From positions 1,674,001 to 1,738,000 of the forward strand of contig JADJWO010000001.1 in the NCBI GenBank assembly GCA_016716325.1: a stretch of 64,000 nucleotides of DNA. The letters are read 5' to 3'. Source of the DNA: Nitrosomonadales bacterium. Lineage in GTDB: Bacteria; Pseudomonadota; Gammaproteobacteria; Burkholderiales; Gallionellaceae. Positions 25,528 to 34,836 of this stretch are shown one piece after another (the first letter of the stretch is position 1; every line of letters starts with the position of its first letter). A program made the position numbers and the translations under genes. A model generated the notes under the pieces. It worked only from the letters and a program-made list of their open reading frames with translations, made no database searches and had not been told where the DNA came from.

Positions 25528-27340
25528 CCCGGGGAAAATGTACCGGCATATCCTGATCCTGGAGTCCGGGAGCTGGTGGGAGAACGGCAAGGCGTCGTTC
25601 GATCCGGCGAGTGATGTGGTCTTGACCTATGATCTGGGGCTGAAGCGGGAAGTCGAGGCAATCGGAGGGCGGGCCTTTTATGTCGACCACCTTGTCGATA
25701 ACCTTGTCATGCAGGAGAACAATTTCCTGGTCTACCAGTTCTTCCGCGAATGGCATCGGGATGCGGGTGGCGCGGATATCTTCGAATACCGCGGCGTTCC
25801 TTTTGGCTTTTCATTCCGTCTGGAGATATGGAACGACCTTGTGTTCTATGCGCGTACCAGGATTTGCCTGGAGACTTTGCGCAGCCTCCGTTTTGAAAAG
25901 CTGCTTGTCGGTACGGAACTCGGATTGATCGAGTCGGTGCTGGATGAAATGGGGCTGCCTTTCACGCGCGTTCCGGAATCAGGCGCGAAGGATCGGAATG
26001 CCTATTACTTCCCTATCCATCGCTGGATGGATGAAAAAGTCCGTTATCAGGGGATCGGGGGCGTCAAATATCTGCTCAGGGACATGGCCGGCACACTGCA
26101 GGGCATCCTGATGTCATGGATCGATCTGTTGACCGGGCAGGTGAACGGCAAGCCGGCGATCTTCGTCCAGGAATATCACCCGACCCGGAAATTGGTGCAG
26201 CGGTTGCAGCAGGATTCCAGGGTGCGTCTGGTGCTGGCTTCCTTTTCAAGAAGCAAGGGGTGGTTCAGGTATGTCCCGGTGTGGGGCAGCCTGAGGAAGT
26301 ATCAGGGCATCGGCCTTGCCATGATGCGTGAATTCCACTCGAGACGAAGTGCCAGGCTGGTCCTGACCAGCGGCACGGACATCGCCGACGGGCTTTACCG
26401 GATTTTTGAGAGGCGCATTTCGAACCGGATAGCGGAATCCCTGCGCACCCTGGATTGCGTGATGCGTTATCTGGACCGGAACCCGGTCAGGCTGGAGGTG
26501 TTGATCGCCAACATCGGCCACGTTGCGCCGCTGATGGATTGCGTTTGCAAGAGTCGCAACATCCCCAGTTACCTCATCATCAACGGCATGCTGGGGAACG
26601 ATTTTCTGGATGAAGGCAAATACGCCACGGTGATCAACAGTTATTCCGTCAGCATCAGGGAGCATTACTTCCGCGGCATGGACAATATCGTCTGTCTCGG
26701 CGACCCGCGCATGGATGATTATGTCCGGATGCGGGTCGATGGACGCTCGGTCAACCGGGACGAGCCGACGGTGACGATAGGCGCATCGGGACATAACAAC
26801 ATGGACCTGAACTCCTACCTGGCGGTGGAATTCGAGTTCCTGCACGATGTGCTGCAGGGTTTGCGCATCGCCAAGGAGCGGGATGCCCGTTTGCGCATCG
26901 TGATCAAGGTCAGGGCGAACGGTTACCGATGGCAATACGAGGCTTTTGCGAAGGAGTATTTCCCGGGGTTGGTGGACGAGATAGTGGATAACGTTCCCAT
27001 GAGCAGCGTTCTGGAAAAGACCGACTTCTTCATCTCCATCTATTCGCAGACACTCTTCGAAGCGTCCTGTCTCGGGATACCATGCCTTTACTATAAAAAG
27101 GACAACGAGATCATCGATCCGCCCTTCGACGGGCGATCGGAGCTTGTGACGGTCGGGACGGTTGAGGGGCTGGTTGAGGCATTTGCGGATTTCCGTGCCG
27201 GTCACGAACGTTATAATGCCTTCCTTGCGCGGGAGGTGATGGAGAAGTATATCGGGCCTCTTGACGGGGGTAATCTGGAAAGGAACCTGGATTTTGTTTA
27301 CGGGATGCTGGAGAAGCGCCAGACGGAGATGGAACAGTGA
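25514..27340 (+). CDS. surface carbohydrate biosynthesis protein, candidate glycosyltransferase
   Basis: A 608-residue soluble protein. The C-terminal half looks GT-B-like: GASGHNNMDLNS, then an SVLEKTDFFISIYSQTLFEA stretch and GIPCLYY, resembling the donor-binding domain of CDP-glycerol and nonulosonate transferases. The N-terminal half (WWENGKASFDPASDVV) is of the type found in surface polysaccharide loci. Directly after wzx in a Leg locus, it is a candidate for transferring the CMP-activated sugar. That is inference; the family has no proven function known to me. Confidence 0.65.
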   Translation: MQRPDPGKMYRHILILESGSWWENGKASFDPASDVVLTYDLGLKREVEAIGGRAFYVDHLVDNLVMQENNFLVYQFFREWHRDAGGADIFEYRGVPFGFSFRLEIWNDLVFYARTRICLETLRSLRFEKLLVGTELGLIESVLDEMGLPFTRVPESGAKDRNAYYFPIHRWMDEKVRYQGIGGVKYLLRDMAGTLQGILMSWIDLLTGQVNGKPAIFVQEYHPTRKLVQRLQQDSRVRLVLASFSRSKGWFRYVPVWGSLRKYQGIGLAMMREFHSRRSARLVLTSGTDIADGLYRIFERRISNRIAESLRTLDCVMRYLDRNPVRLEVLIANIGHVAPLMDCVCKSRNIPSYLIINGMLGNDFLDEGKYATVINSYSVSIREHYFRGMDNIVCLGDPRMDDYVRMRVDGRSVNRDEPTVTIGASGHNNMDLNSYLAVEFEFLHDVLQGLRIAKERDARLRIVIKVRANGYRWQYEAFAKEYFPGLVDEIVDNVPMSSVLEKTDFFISIYSQTLFEASCLGIPCLYYKKDNEIIDPPFDGRSELVTVGTVEGLVEAFADFRAGHERYNAFLAREVMEKYIGPLDGGNLERNLDFVYGMLEKRQTEMEQ

Positions 27341-27999
27341 GTTCATGTGTGCAGTCGTTTAAAAGCGCCCTTCGATGGTTCCTTTTGCGCAGGAGGTTCC
27401 CGGACTGTGTGATCCACTACGGCGCGGTCGCAGATCAGGGCAGTATTCTGGGAAAACATGCCGTCCTGTTCCGCGATGTGGCCATGATGGATTCGGTATT
27501 GGGGGCGTATAGCTATGCGCAGGCGGGAACGGTTGTATACAACGCCGAGATCGGGCCGTTCTGTTCCATTGCGGGCGAGGTCATCGTCGGCCTTGGCGCG
27601 CATCCGACCTCGATGACGAGTACCAGCCCCGTGTTCTATGACGACGGGCAGCCTTTGCCGCATTTTTTCGCAAAGGGTCGGCAATTTACCGATGTCCTGC
27701 CGCGAACCGTGATCGGTGCGGATGTCTGGATCGGGCAGCGCGCAATGATCAAGGCCGGGGTCAATGTCGGGGTGGGTGCCGTGATCGGGGCGGGCTCGAT
27801 CGTAACGAAGGATGTCCCGCCCTATACCATCGTGGCCGGGAATCCCTGCCGAACGATCCGCCTGCGCTTTCCGGAGCAGGTATGCCAGAGGTTGCTTGAG
27901 TCGCGGTGGTGGGAGTTCGACGAGGCCAGGCTGGAAAAGCTGGCGCCCTTCTTTCCCGACCCCGCGTTCCTTCTGGCCGAAATGGAGCGCGACAATTGA
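27337..27999 (+). CDS. CatB/xenobiotic-acyltransferase-like acetyltransferase
   Basis: A 220-residue beta-helix acyltransferase starting at GTG 27337 overlapping the previous stop. HPTSMTSTSPVFY, VIGADVWIGQRAMIKAGV and VAGNPCRTIRLRF are the usual pieces of CatB-related enzymes found in O-antigen loci. It ends with a small helical tail (WWEFDEARLEKL). It probably O-acetylates a sugar of the glycan. It is the second acyltransferase of the locus. Confidence 0.8.
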   Translation: MSSCVQSFKSALRWFLLRRRFPDCVIHYGAVADQGSILGKHAVLFRDVAMMDSVLGAYSYAQAGTVVYNAEIGPFCSIAGEVIVGLGAHPTSMTSTSPVFYDDGQPLPHFFAKGRQFTDVLPRTVIGADVWIGQRAMIKAGVNVGVGAVIGAGSIVTKDVPPYTIVAGNPCRTIRLRFPEQVCQRLLESRWWEFDEARLEKLAPFFPDPAFLLAEMERDN

Positions 28000-28583
28000 G
28001 CGGTCTGTATACACGCGTGATGGCCCGGGTCTGGCGGTACTGGTTCACATTGATCCACGGGCCATCGTTCAGGTCGCTCGGGCGCGGCTCTTTTCTGTTC
28101 CGCCCGTTCCGCGTGGATGGCGCAGAGGGGATCGAGGTCGGTGAAAAGACCGTCATGCAGCGGGGGGCATGGCTGTATTGTTGCGGGGTTGACGATATCC
28201 CCGCGTCCCTGAAAATCGGGAAGGGTTGTGTCTTCGGATACAACAACCATATTGCGGCTGTGCGTGATGTCGCAATAGGCAACAACGTGCTGACAGCCAA
28301 CAATGTTTACATCTCCGATAACCTGCATGCCTACGAGGATATTTCCAGGCCTGTCATGCATCAGCCGGTCAGGTTCAAGGGCGCGGTCTCGATCGGGGAG
28401 GGCAGTTGGATCGGCGAGAATGCCTGCATCATCGGCGCGCGAATCGGACGGAATTGCGTGATCGGCGCGAATGCCGTGGTGACGCGGGACATCCCCGACT
28501 ATTCGGTGGCAGCCGGCGTTCCGGCAGTCGTGATACGGCAATTTGATCCGCGGCTGGATAAGTGGGTCAGGCCGGATTCATAG
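27996..28583 (+). CDS. hexapeptide-repeat acyltransferase (DapH/WcaF-like)
   Basis: A 195-residue beta-helix acetyltransferase. TTG 27996 overlaps the previous stop and has GGAG eight bases upstream; ATG 28020 is the alternative. Motifs include FGYNNHIAAVRDV, DNLHAYEDIS with the likely catalytic His, and GEGSWIGENACIIGARIG. It is the third acyltransferase in a row region, so the glycan is probably heavily acylated. The acceptor is not known. Confidence 0.77.
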   Translation: MSGLYTRVMARVWRYWFTLIHGPSFRSLGRGSFLFRPFRVDGAEGIEVGEKTVMQRGAWLYCCGVDDIPASLKIGKGCVFGYNNHIAAVRDVAIGNNVLTANNVYISDNLHAYEDISRPVMHQPVRFKGAVSIGEGSWIGENACIIGARIGRNCVIGANAVVTRDIPDYSVAAGVPAVVIRQFDPRLDKWVRPDS

Positions 28584-28695
28584 GCATGGATGATCAGGCC
28601 TGCAAAGGTCGCATCCATAAAACAACATCAGGCGCGCCGGAATTGCAGAAGATGAGCATGCATGCCGGAAGGCGACAAAGGGGAAACAGGGTCTC

Positions 28696-29658
28696 ATGAC
28701 GAGAAACGTTATACATATAGGATTTCCGAAAACGGGTACTACCACCCTGCAAAAATGGTATTTCTCCACCCATCCGGAGTTTGCCTATCTCGGGCAGACA
28801 AACATACCCGCTGATCTGAGGAAGTGGTTCGAACTGGACGTCCTGTGCAAGTCGGAGATGGAATACGAGCGTGAGCCTGTGATCAGGGCGTTTCGGGAAA
28901 AGCGCGACCAATTGATGCAGGCCGACCCGGGCAAGACGTTCGTATTCTCACACGAGGCACTTACGTATTACACCGAAGCATTCAGGGTGGATATGGCCGA
29001 GATGGCGCGCAGGGTAAAGGACATTTTCGGGGAAGCCAGGATCGTAATTACCATACGCAGCCAGGACACCATGCTGTGCTCCCTGTATCAGCAGGCCGTC
29101 CAGGGAGGCGCGTTCGTTTCACTGGATTCCTACCTCGGGTTCTACCGCGACCAGTACTATGCATCCATCCTGCCGGTCCTGAAATACGTGCCGGTCATTC
29201 AGTGTTATGAAAGATTGTTCGGCAAGGGCAATGTGCATGTGCAATGTTTCGAGGAGTTCGTGAGCCACCCGGAAGATTTTTTCTCCAGATTGTCGGAATT
29301 TTGCGGCGTCAAGAATATGGCCATTTCGTGTCCCCACGAAAATGCCGGCCTGACAGGTTTGGGAGTCCAGTTGCAGAGGGTGGCCAATCGGGTTTGCCCA
29401 TATGATCTGGGGGCGCATTTGTTGCGGCCACCGATTCGTAACATGGGGGAAAAGCAGAAGCGATCTTTTCTGCTGTACTACAAACATGCCACCAATCTGC
29501 TGACCGGAAAGATCGGCAGGAGTATCCCGTTCGGAAGAAAAATCGTCCTGTCGGATTACTGGAAAAACGAAATCGATGCGCTGTATCGTGAATCGAACCG
29601 GATTCTCGCCAAAGAATACGGCCTGGACCTGGAGCGTTATAAATACCCGGGTCTGTAG
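28696..29658 (+). CDS. PAPS-dependent sulfotransferase
   Basis: A 320-residue sulfotransferase-fold protein. The 5'-phosphosulfate-binding loop GFPKTGTTTLQKW is at residues 8-20, and the 3'-phosphate strand and helix are IVITIRSQDTMLCSLYQQ near residue 115-132. It would move sulfate from PAPS to a sugar hydroxyl in the cytoplasm. CysC (makes PAPS) and CysQ (clears PAP) lie at 49422 and 47826 in the same region. It is preceded by a 112-base gap with GGGGAAACAGGG before the ATG. Sulfation of the glycan is an inference. Confidence 0.82.
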   Translation: MTRNVIHIGFPKTGTTTLQKWYFSTHPEFAYLGQTNIPADLRKWFELDVLCKSEMEYEREPVIRAFREKRDQLMQADPGKTFVFSHEALTYYTEAFRVDMAEMARRVKDIFGEARIVITIRSQDTMLCSLYQQAVQGGAFVSLDSYLGFYRDQYYASILPVLKYVPVIQCYERLFGKGNVHVQCFEEFVSHPEDFFSRLSEFCGVKNMAISCPHENAGLTGLGVQLQRVANRVCPYDLGAHLLRPPIRNMGEKQKRSFLLYYKHATNLLTGKIGRSIPFGRKIVLSDYWKNEIDALYRESNRILAKEYGLDLERYKYPGL

Positions 29659-29814
29659 GATGGGACGATCCCGGCACAACCCGTCTTGCCCCGGGTGGGG
29701 CTGAATCATGAAAACGCGATTACAATTCGGGCATGAACATTCAGGCGATACCGCAAGCGTTATCAGCAACCAGTCATTGATTCCATACGGGAGCCGTTGC
29801 CAGCAACCCAGATC

Positions 29815-31803
29815 ATGAAAAAAATAAAAGTCTTCAGCACGCAATTCAATTACCAGTACGGCGGGGTGATCCACTTTCCCTACAGCATCGCCTCGCTGGT
29901 GGCTTACATCAAATCCTTCCCGGATCTGGATGCACGTTTCCAGTTCGAAAAGACCTTCGTCTTCAGGAACAAGTTCGACGAATATGTTTCCAGATGCGCC
30001 GATGTCGATATCCTTCTCTGTTCCTGCTACACATGGAACTGGGAAATCACCACGCGGCTTGCCAAAGCGGTCAAGGAACTGAATCCGGGCTGTCTGGTGA
30101 TCTTCGGCGGGCCGCAGGTGCCGCTGAATTATCAGGGCGATGTTCCGCTGACATGGGTCGAACAATCGAAGGGTACGTTCTTTGCGGATTATCCCTATGT
30201 GGACATGCTGGTGCATGAGGAAGGCGAATGTACGCTGAAAGACATCTTTGCCGAATACCTCGGGGACAAGGATTACTCGAAGATCAGCGGATTGGAGACG
30301 CGGAATTACAAAACTCCCCGTGCGAACCGGATCGCAGATCTGGATATGTTGCCGTCGCCTTACCTTACAAATCTGGTATGGGATCTGGTCGAGGCAGTGG
30401 AGGGCGTGACCTACATCGCTTCCTGGGAAACCAATCGCGGCTGTCCGTTCCAGTGCACCTATTGCGACTGGGGGAGCGCGACTAAGACGAAGGTCCGGAA
30501 ACGCGACATGGAGATATTGCTCAAGGAGATCGACTGGTTCGCGGACAACAAGATCCCGTATGTGGATTGTTGCGATGCCAACTTCGGCATCTTCGCGGAC
30601 AGGGATCTGGCGCTGGCGCGGAAATTCAAGGAGGTGAAATTAGCCAAAGGGTATCCGGGCAGGGTGCGCCCCGCGTGGGTGAAAGCCTCATCGGAACGAC
30701 TGATCCCCATCGCCAAGGAGTTGCTGGAGGCGGATCTGTTGCGGGCGGTCACGCTTGCGGTGCAGTCGCTGGATCCGACCACTCTGAAAACGGTCAAGAG
30801 AAGCAATATCAAATTCGATACTTTCGCCAATCTGACCCAGCAATTCAGGGATCACAAGATCGAAACGTATACCGAATTCATCATGGGGATGCCGGGGGAG
30901 ACGCTGACAAGTTACAAGAACGGGCTGGAACAGTTGATGGAGCTCTTCCCGCGCCCCGTGGTGTTCGTCTATAACTGCGGGGTGTTCGTGAACGCGCCGA
31001 TGAACGAGCCGGCATATCTGGAGGCGTACGGCATCAAGGTGACCAAGTCGCCGATCTACCTGTGGCATTCATCCATCCACAATCGCGGCGACATCCCCGA
31101 GTATGAATACATCACGATCAGCGCCAACTCCTTCTCGCTGGACGATCTGAAAGCGATGTATCTGTACGGCTGGACAACGCAGGCGTTGCACAGCATGGGC
31201 ATCCTCGAATATATCGCCAAGTTCTACAACCAGGTGCACGGATTGAAGTTCATAAAGTTTTACGAGACCTTCATCGAGTATTGCCAAAGGGATGATGCGT
31301 CCGGCTTCAAAACGGAATTTACCATCGTCAGGAATTATATCGACACCGGATATGCCGGCGGCGGATGGGATCATTACGATCCCGATCTGGCGCCGATCTT
31401 CTGGCCCATCGAGGAGGCTACCTGGCTGAGGTGCGTAAGGGACAGCCAATGGCTGCGCCGCGAGATTCTGGACTTTTTGCGCTATCTGGAGGGGAGGCTG
31501 GAATACGGGGACGACATGGAGATGATCGAGGATCTGGTGGATTTCCAGGTGTTCCTGTTGTCCGTCATGGACAGAAAAGAGCCCGTAAAAAATCATGTTG
31601 CAAAATATGCGTGGAAGGATTTCCTGCTGAATGGCAATGCAAAAATTGCCGAGTTGAATCGTTCGCCCCGGGAATATTCCTGGGAAAACAAGGTGACCGA
31701 GAGCGACAGGGCGCAATGGTGCTACAAGGCCATATGGGTCGGACGTAACCAGGGAAATTACAAATGCCACCTTGAGCACCTGAACGAAAATGCCGCCGGC
31801 TGA
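29815..31803 (+). CDS. B12-binding-domain radical SAM protein
   Basis: A 662-residue protein. An N-terminal cobalamin-binding-like region (about 1-175, with LVIFGGPQVPL) precedes a radical SAM core with the cluster cysteines C210, C214 and C217 in RGCPFQCTYCDWG. A long C-terminal helical extension follows. Such proteins occur in surface-polysaccharide loci and may methylate or rearrange a sugar carbon, but no activity is known for this group. The canonical DxHxxG B12 motif is not obvious, so cobalamin binding is uncertain. ATG 29815 was chosen, but no clear ribosome-binding site precedes it; TTG 29797 is an alternative. A 156-base gap separates it from the sulfotransferase. Confidence 0.75.
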   Translation: MKKIKVFSTQFNYQYGGVIHFPYSIASLVAYIKSFPDLDARFQFEKTFVFRNKFDEYVSRCADVDILLCSCYTWNWEITTRLAKAVKELNPGCLVIFGGPQVPLNYQGDVPLTWVEQSKGTFFADYPYVDMLVHEEGECTLKDIFAEYLGDKDYSKISGLETRNYKTPRANRIADLDMLPSPYLTNLVWDLVEAVEGVTYIASWETNRGCPFQCTYCDWGSATKTKVRKRDMEILLKEIDWFADNKIPYVDCCDANFGIFADRDLALARKFKEVKLAKGYPGRVRPAWVKASSERLIPIAKELLEADLLRAVTLAVQSLDPTTLKTVKRSNIKFDTFANLTQQFRDHKIETYTEFIMGMPGETLTSYKNGLEQLMELFPRPVVFVYNCGVFVNAPMNEPAYLEAYGIKVTKSPIYLWHSSIHNRGDIPEYEYITISANSFSLDDLKAMYLYGWTTQALHSMGILEYIAKFYNQVHGLKFIKFYETFIEYCQRDDASGFKTEFTIVRNYIDTGYAGGGWDHYDPDLAPIFWPIEEATWLRCVRDSQWLRREILDFLRYLEGRLEYGDDMEMIEDLVDFQVFLLSVMDRKEPVKNHVAKYAWKDFLLNGNAKIAELNRSPREYSWENKVTESDRAQWCYKAIWVGRNQGNYKCHLEHLNENAAG

Positions 31804-31846
31804 AAGCATGGCAGTCAGACACCTTTAACAGACCTATTCTAATTTC

Positions 31847-32983
31847 ATGGCACAAAACATATTGATCACCGGCGGCGCCGGCTTCATCGGTTCCAGGCTG
31901 GCCCTGTCTCTTGTGTCCAGGGGGCATGCCGTTCGGGTGCTGGACAATCTGGCCACGCAGATCCATGGCGCCGATCCCGCATCTTCCCCGCTGTTTCGCT
32001 CGATCCAGGGCAAGGTCGATTTCCTGAGGGGCAGCGTCACCAGTCGCGATGACTTGATGAAGGCATTGCAGGGGATGGATACGGTGGTGCATCTGGCCGC
32101 CGAGACCGGAACCGGGCAATCCATGTATGCGATCAGCCACTACACGGATGTCAATGTCGGCGGGACCGCATTGCTGCTCGACCTGATCGCCAACGAGCCG
32201 TTCCCGGTGAAGAAGATCGTGGTGGCTTCGTCGCGCGCGGTCTATGGAGAGGGAAAATACCGCTGTCCGGAACATGGCACGGTCTTTCCGTTGCCGCGTC
32301 TCGCGGAAAATATGGAACGGGGGGATTTTGCGGTGCATTGCCCGTTGTGCGGTGCCGAGGCGCATCTTGCTTCTTCCGATGAAGAAACCCCGGTCCGTCC
32401 GAGTTCCGTGTACGGGATCACCAAGCTGGCCCAAGAACAGATGGTCCTGACGGTCGGTAAAGCGCTCGGCATCTCGGCGCTGGCTTTCCGCTACCAGAAT
32501 GTCTACGGGCCGGGCCAGTCGCTATCCAATCCCTACACCGGTATCTTGTCGATCTTCTCGACGCGTATCCGCAACGGGAGCGGCATCAACATCTTCGAGG
32601 ATGGCAAGGAAAGTCGCGATTTCGTATTTGTTGACGATGTGGTGGCGGTTACCGCGAAAGGCGTGGAATACCAGCCGGCGCTGGTGGACGCGTTCAATGT
32701 TGGCTCCGGTGTGGCGACCGATGTGCTGACAATCGCCAATACCCTCCAGAAACTGCTGGACGGAAACGTGCCCATTGAAGTTTCAGGCCAGTTCCGCGCG
32801 GGAGACATTCGGCATAATGTGGCCTGTCTCGATAAAACGCGGGCTATCCTGGGCTTCGAGCCTTCAGTGGATATCGAGGAAGGTTTGCGGCGGTTCGTTG
32901 CATGGGTAAAGGGCGAGCAGGTTCAGGCCGACCGCTATGAGGAAAGCATGCGTGAACTCAAGGCAAAAGGGCTTTTCAAGTGA
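31847..32983 (+). CDS. NAD-dependent epimerase with a CxxH/CxxC insertion, dTDP-rhamnose 4-epimerase-like
   Basis: A 378-residue extended SDR. GGAGFIGSRLAL is the NAD site, and SSRAVYGEG and VYGITK carry the active site. Between them is an insertion with C140-x2-H143 and C165-x2-C168, a likely zinc-binding knuckle. This insertion resembles Burkholderia WbiB/Tle proteins that epimerise dTDP-L-rhamnose to dTDP-6-deoxy-L-talose. rfbBDAC at 43963-47845 would supply dTDP-L-rhamnose. The substrate is inferred from similarity recalled, not from a search. Confidence 0.72.
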   Translation: MAQNILITGGAGFIGSRLALSLVSRGHAVRVLDNLATQIHGADPASSPLFRSIQGKVDFLRGSVTSRDDLMKALQGMDTVVHLAAETGTGQSMYAISHYTDVNVGGTALLLDLIANEPFPVKKIVVASSRAVYGEGKYRCPEHGTVFPLPRLAENMERGDFAVHCPLCGAEAHLASSDEETPVRPSSVYGITKLAQEQMVLTVGKALGISALAFRYQNVYGPGQSLSNPYTGILSIFSTRIRNGSGINIFEDGKESRDFVFVDDVVAVTAKGVEYQPALVDAFNVGSGVATDVLTIANTLQKLLDGNVPIEVSGQFRAGDIRHNVACLDKTRAILGFEPSVDIEEGLRRFVAWVKGEQVQADRYEESMRELKAKGLFK

Positions 32984-33969
32984 ACGCAACCGGAACGTCC
33001 GGGCTGGTCAGCGTGGTGGTGCCGAGTTACAACTATGCCCGATATCTGGACCAGCGCATGGCCAGCCTGCTGAACCAGACCTATCGGAATCTGGAGATTC
33101 TGGCCATAGATGATTGCTCCACCGATGATAGCGTCGAGGTGCTGCGCAAATATGAGTCCCGTCCGCAGTTCAAACTGGTCGTTCGCGAAAAGAATGGCGG
33201 CTGGGTGGTCGTCAACAATCAGGGCGTGGAGATGACCTCCGGCGAGTACATTCTTTTCGCGCAGTGCGATGATGATTGCGATCCGCGCATGGTAGAACGC
33301 CTGGTCGGCGCGATGGACGCCAATCCCGGGGCCGGGATCGCTTTCTGCCGCAGCCTGCTGGTGGATGAGCAGGAGCGAGTAATGGGGGATGATTTTGCGG
33401 TCAGGGAACGGGCGTTCCGCGACAAGTGCGGGAACGATACCCTGATAACGGGGGCGGAAATGGGCCGTTTCCTGTTGCATTCCTGCGTGATCCCCAACCT
33501 GAGCGCGGTGTTGATCAGGCGGGAATGTTTTAACACGGTCGGGAATTTCACTTCATCCTACCGGGTGAGCGGTGACTGGGACTGGTTCTTCAGAATCGCG
33601 GCACATTATGGTTTTGCGTATGTGGCCGAACCGTTGAACCGGTTTCGACAGCACCAGACCACGATACGCAGTTCAACCAAAGCGCGCGTGGTCTATGAGG
33701 AATATTTCCGCCTGTTGCTGAACCAGATCAGGTCGCTGGAATTGACGTTTGCCGAACGCTGTCGTTTCCGAACGCGCGTCATGTATCTGTGGGGAGTGCA
33801 CCTTTTTTCCCAACCCTGGAGCGCATTGCGTAATTTCCCTTATCATCTGGGCAGGGTCTTGCAATTGGATCCCTATGCGTTGATATTTCTGACGCCCGCT
33901 CTGATATTGTGCATCTTCAGGATTGTCGAAAAGGCCTGCAATAGAACGGCCCCCGTCGGGAGTGCCTGA
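32980..33969 (+). CDS. glycosyltransferase family 2
   Basis: A 329-residue GT-A transferase. SVVVPSYNYARYLDQ opens the fold, DDCSTDDS and AQCDDDCDP hold the nucleotide and metal-binding Asp residues, and SGDWDWFFRIA is the acceptor-side motif. GTG 32980 overlaps the epimerase stop. The C-terminus has a hydrophobic stretch (about 300-318) that may bind the membrane. It may transfer the deoxysugar made by the gene before it; donor unproven. Confidence 0.82.
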   Translation: MNATGTSGLVSVVVPSYNYARYLDQRMASLLNQTYRNLEILAIDDCSTDDSVEVLRKYESRPQFKLVVREKNGGWVVVNNQGVEMTSGEYILFAQCDDDCDPRMVERLVGAMDANPGAGIAFCRSLLVDEQERVMGDDFAVRERAFRDKCGNDTLITGAEMGRFLLHSCVIPNLSAVLIRRECFNTVGNFTSSYRVSGDWDWFFRIAAHYGFAYVAEPLNRFRQHQTTIRSSTKARVVYEEYFRLLLNQIRSLELTFAERCRFRTRVMYLWGVHLFSQPWSALRNFPYHLGRVLQLDPYALIFLTPALILCIFRIVEKACNRTAPVGSA

Positions 33970-34033
33970 TTGACTGTGTTATCGATAATTCGGGGAATGG
34001 CTGTCCGTGCGGCAGATCCCAACAGGAGCAACC

Positions 34034-34804
34034 ATGTTGCTGACAGATAAAGTTGTTGTTGTCACAGGCGGAGCCGGTTTTCTCGGAAGGCAGTTCTGTG
34101 CTGCCGTGGCCGAGCAGGGCGGTGTGGCAGTGGTCGCTGATATTGATATGGAGGCTGCGAAGCTGGCGGCAGCCGGGATCGCAGGGATGCATCCGGGGCG
34201 GGCGGAAGCCGTTTCGCTGGATATTACCAGCCATGCATCCATAAGCGCGCTGATCGCCGGACTCATGGAAAGATACGGGCATATTGATGCGCTGGTGAAC
34301 AATGCTTACCCGCGCAACCGCAATTACGGGCGCAAGCTGGAAGACGTGACCTATGAGGATTTTTGCGAGAACGTCAATTCCCATCTGGGCGGATACTTCC
34401 TCATGGCCCGGCAATTCGGCCTGTTCTTCCGGGAACACGGCGGGGGCAACATCGTTAACATGGCCTCCATTTACGGGGTCATGGCGCCGCGTTTCGAGGT
34501 TTATGCGGAGACACCCATGACCATGCCGGTCGAGTATGCTGCCATCAAGTCGGCGGTCGTCCACCTGACGCGCTACTTCGCCCAGTATTTCAAGGGCGAT
34601 GGCATAAGGGTGAATTGCCTCAGTCCGGGCGGGATACTGGATCAGCAACCCGAAGCTTTCCTGGAAAAGTACAACGCCCACTGCAATGGCAAGGGGATGC
34701 TTGATCCGCAGGATATAAACGGCAGCCTGCTATTCCTGCTGTCGGATGCGTCACGGCATGTGACAGGGCAGAATCTGATAGTCGATGACGGATTCTCGCT
34801 GTAA
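34034..34804 (+). CDS. ptmA: SDR oxidoreductase, PtmA-like
   Basis: A 256-residue classical SDR. TGGAGFLGRQF binds the cofactor, NNAYPRNRNYGRKLEDV is strongly reminiscent of Campylobacter PtmA, and MASIYGVMAPRFEVY leads to the Tyr-Lys pair (YAAIK). AGGAG precedes ATG 34034. In Campylobacter PtmA acts with PtmF in supplying the amino-sugar precursor for legionaminic acid. Here it is 11 kb away from ptmF, among transferases, so the Leg gene set is split. Confidence 0.75.
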   Translation: MLLTDKVVVVTGGAGFLGRQFCAAVAEQGGVAVVADIDMEAAKLAAAGIAGMHPGRAEAVSLDITSHASISALIAGLMERYGHIDALVNNAYPRNRNYGRKLEDVTYEDFCENVNSHLGGYFLMARQFGLFFREHGGGNIVNMASIYGVMAPRFEVYAETPMTMPVEYAAIKSAVVHLTRYFAQYFKGDGIRVNCLSPGGILDQQPEAFLEKYNAHCNGKGMLDPQDINGSLLFLLSDASRHVTGQNLIVDDGFSL

Positions 34805-34836
34805 TGCCGGTTACTGGAATTGGACGGGTTGAGCGA

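Noticed and set aside
26246..27346. 366-codon minus-strand open frame
   Set aside because: Antisense to the surface carbohydrate protein; Asp/His/Arg-rich shadow composition.
29659..29814. Small gene or promoter between the sulfotransferase and radical SAM genes
   Set aside because: A TACAAT box at 29721-29726 has no -35 at proper spacing, and no short frame with a ribosome-binding site was found.
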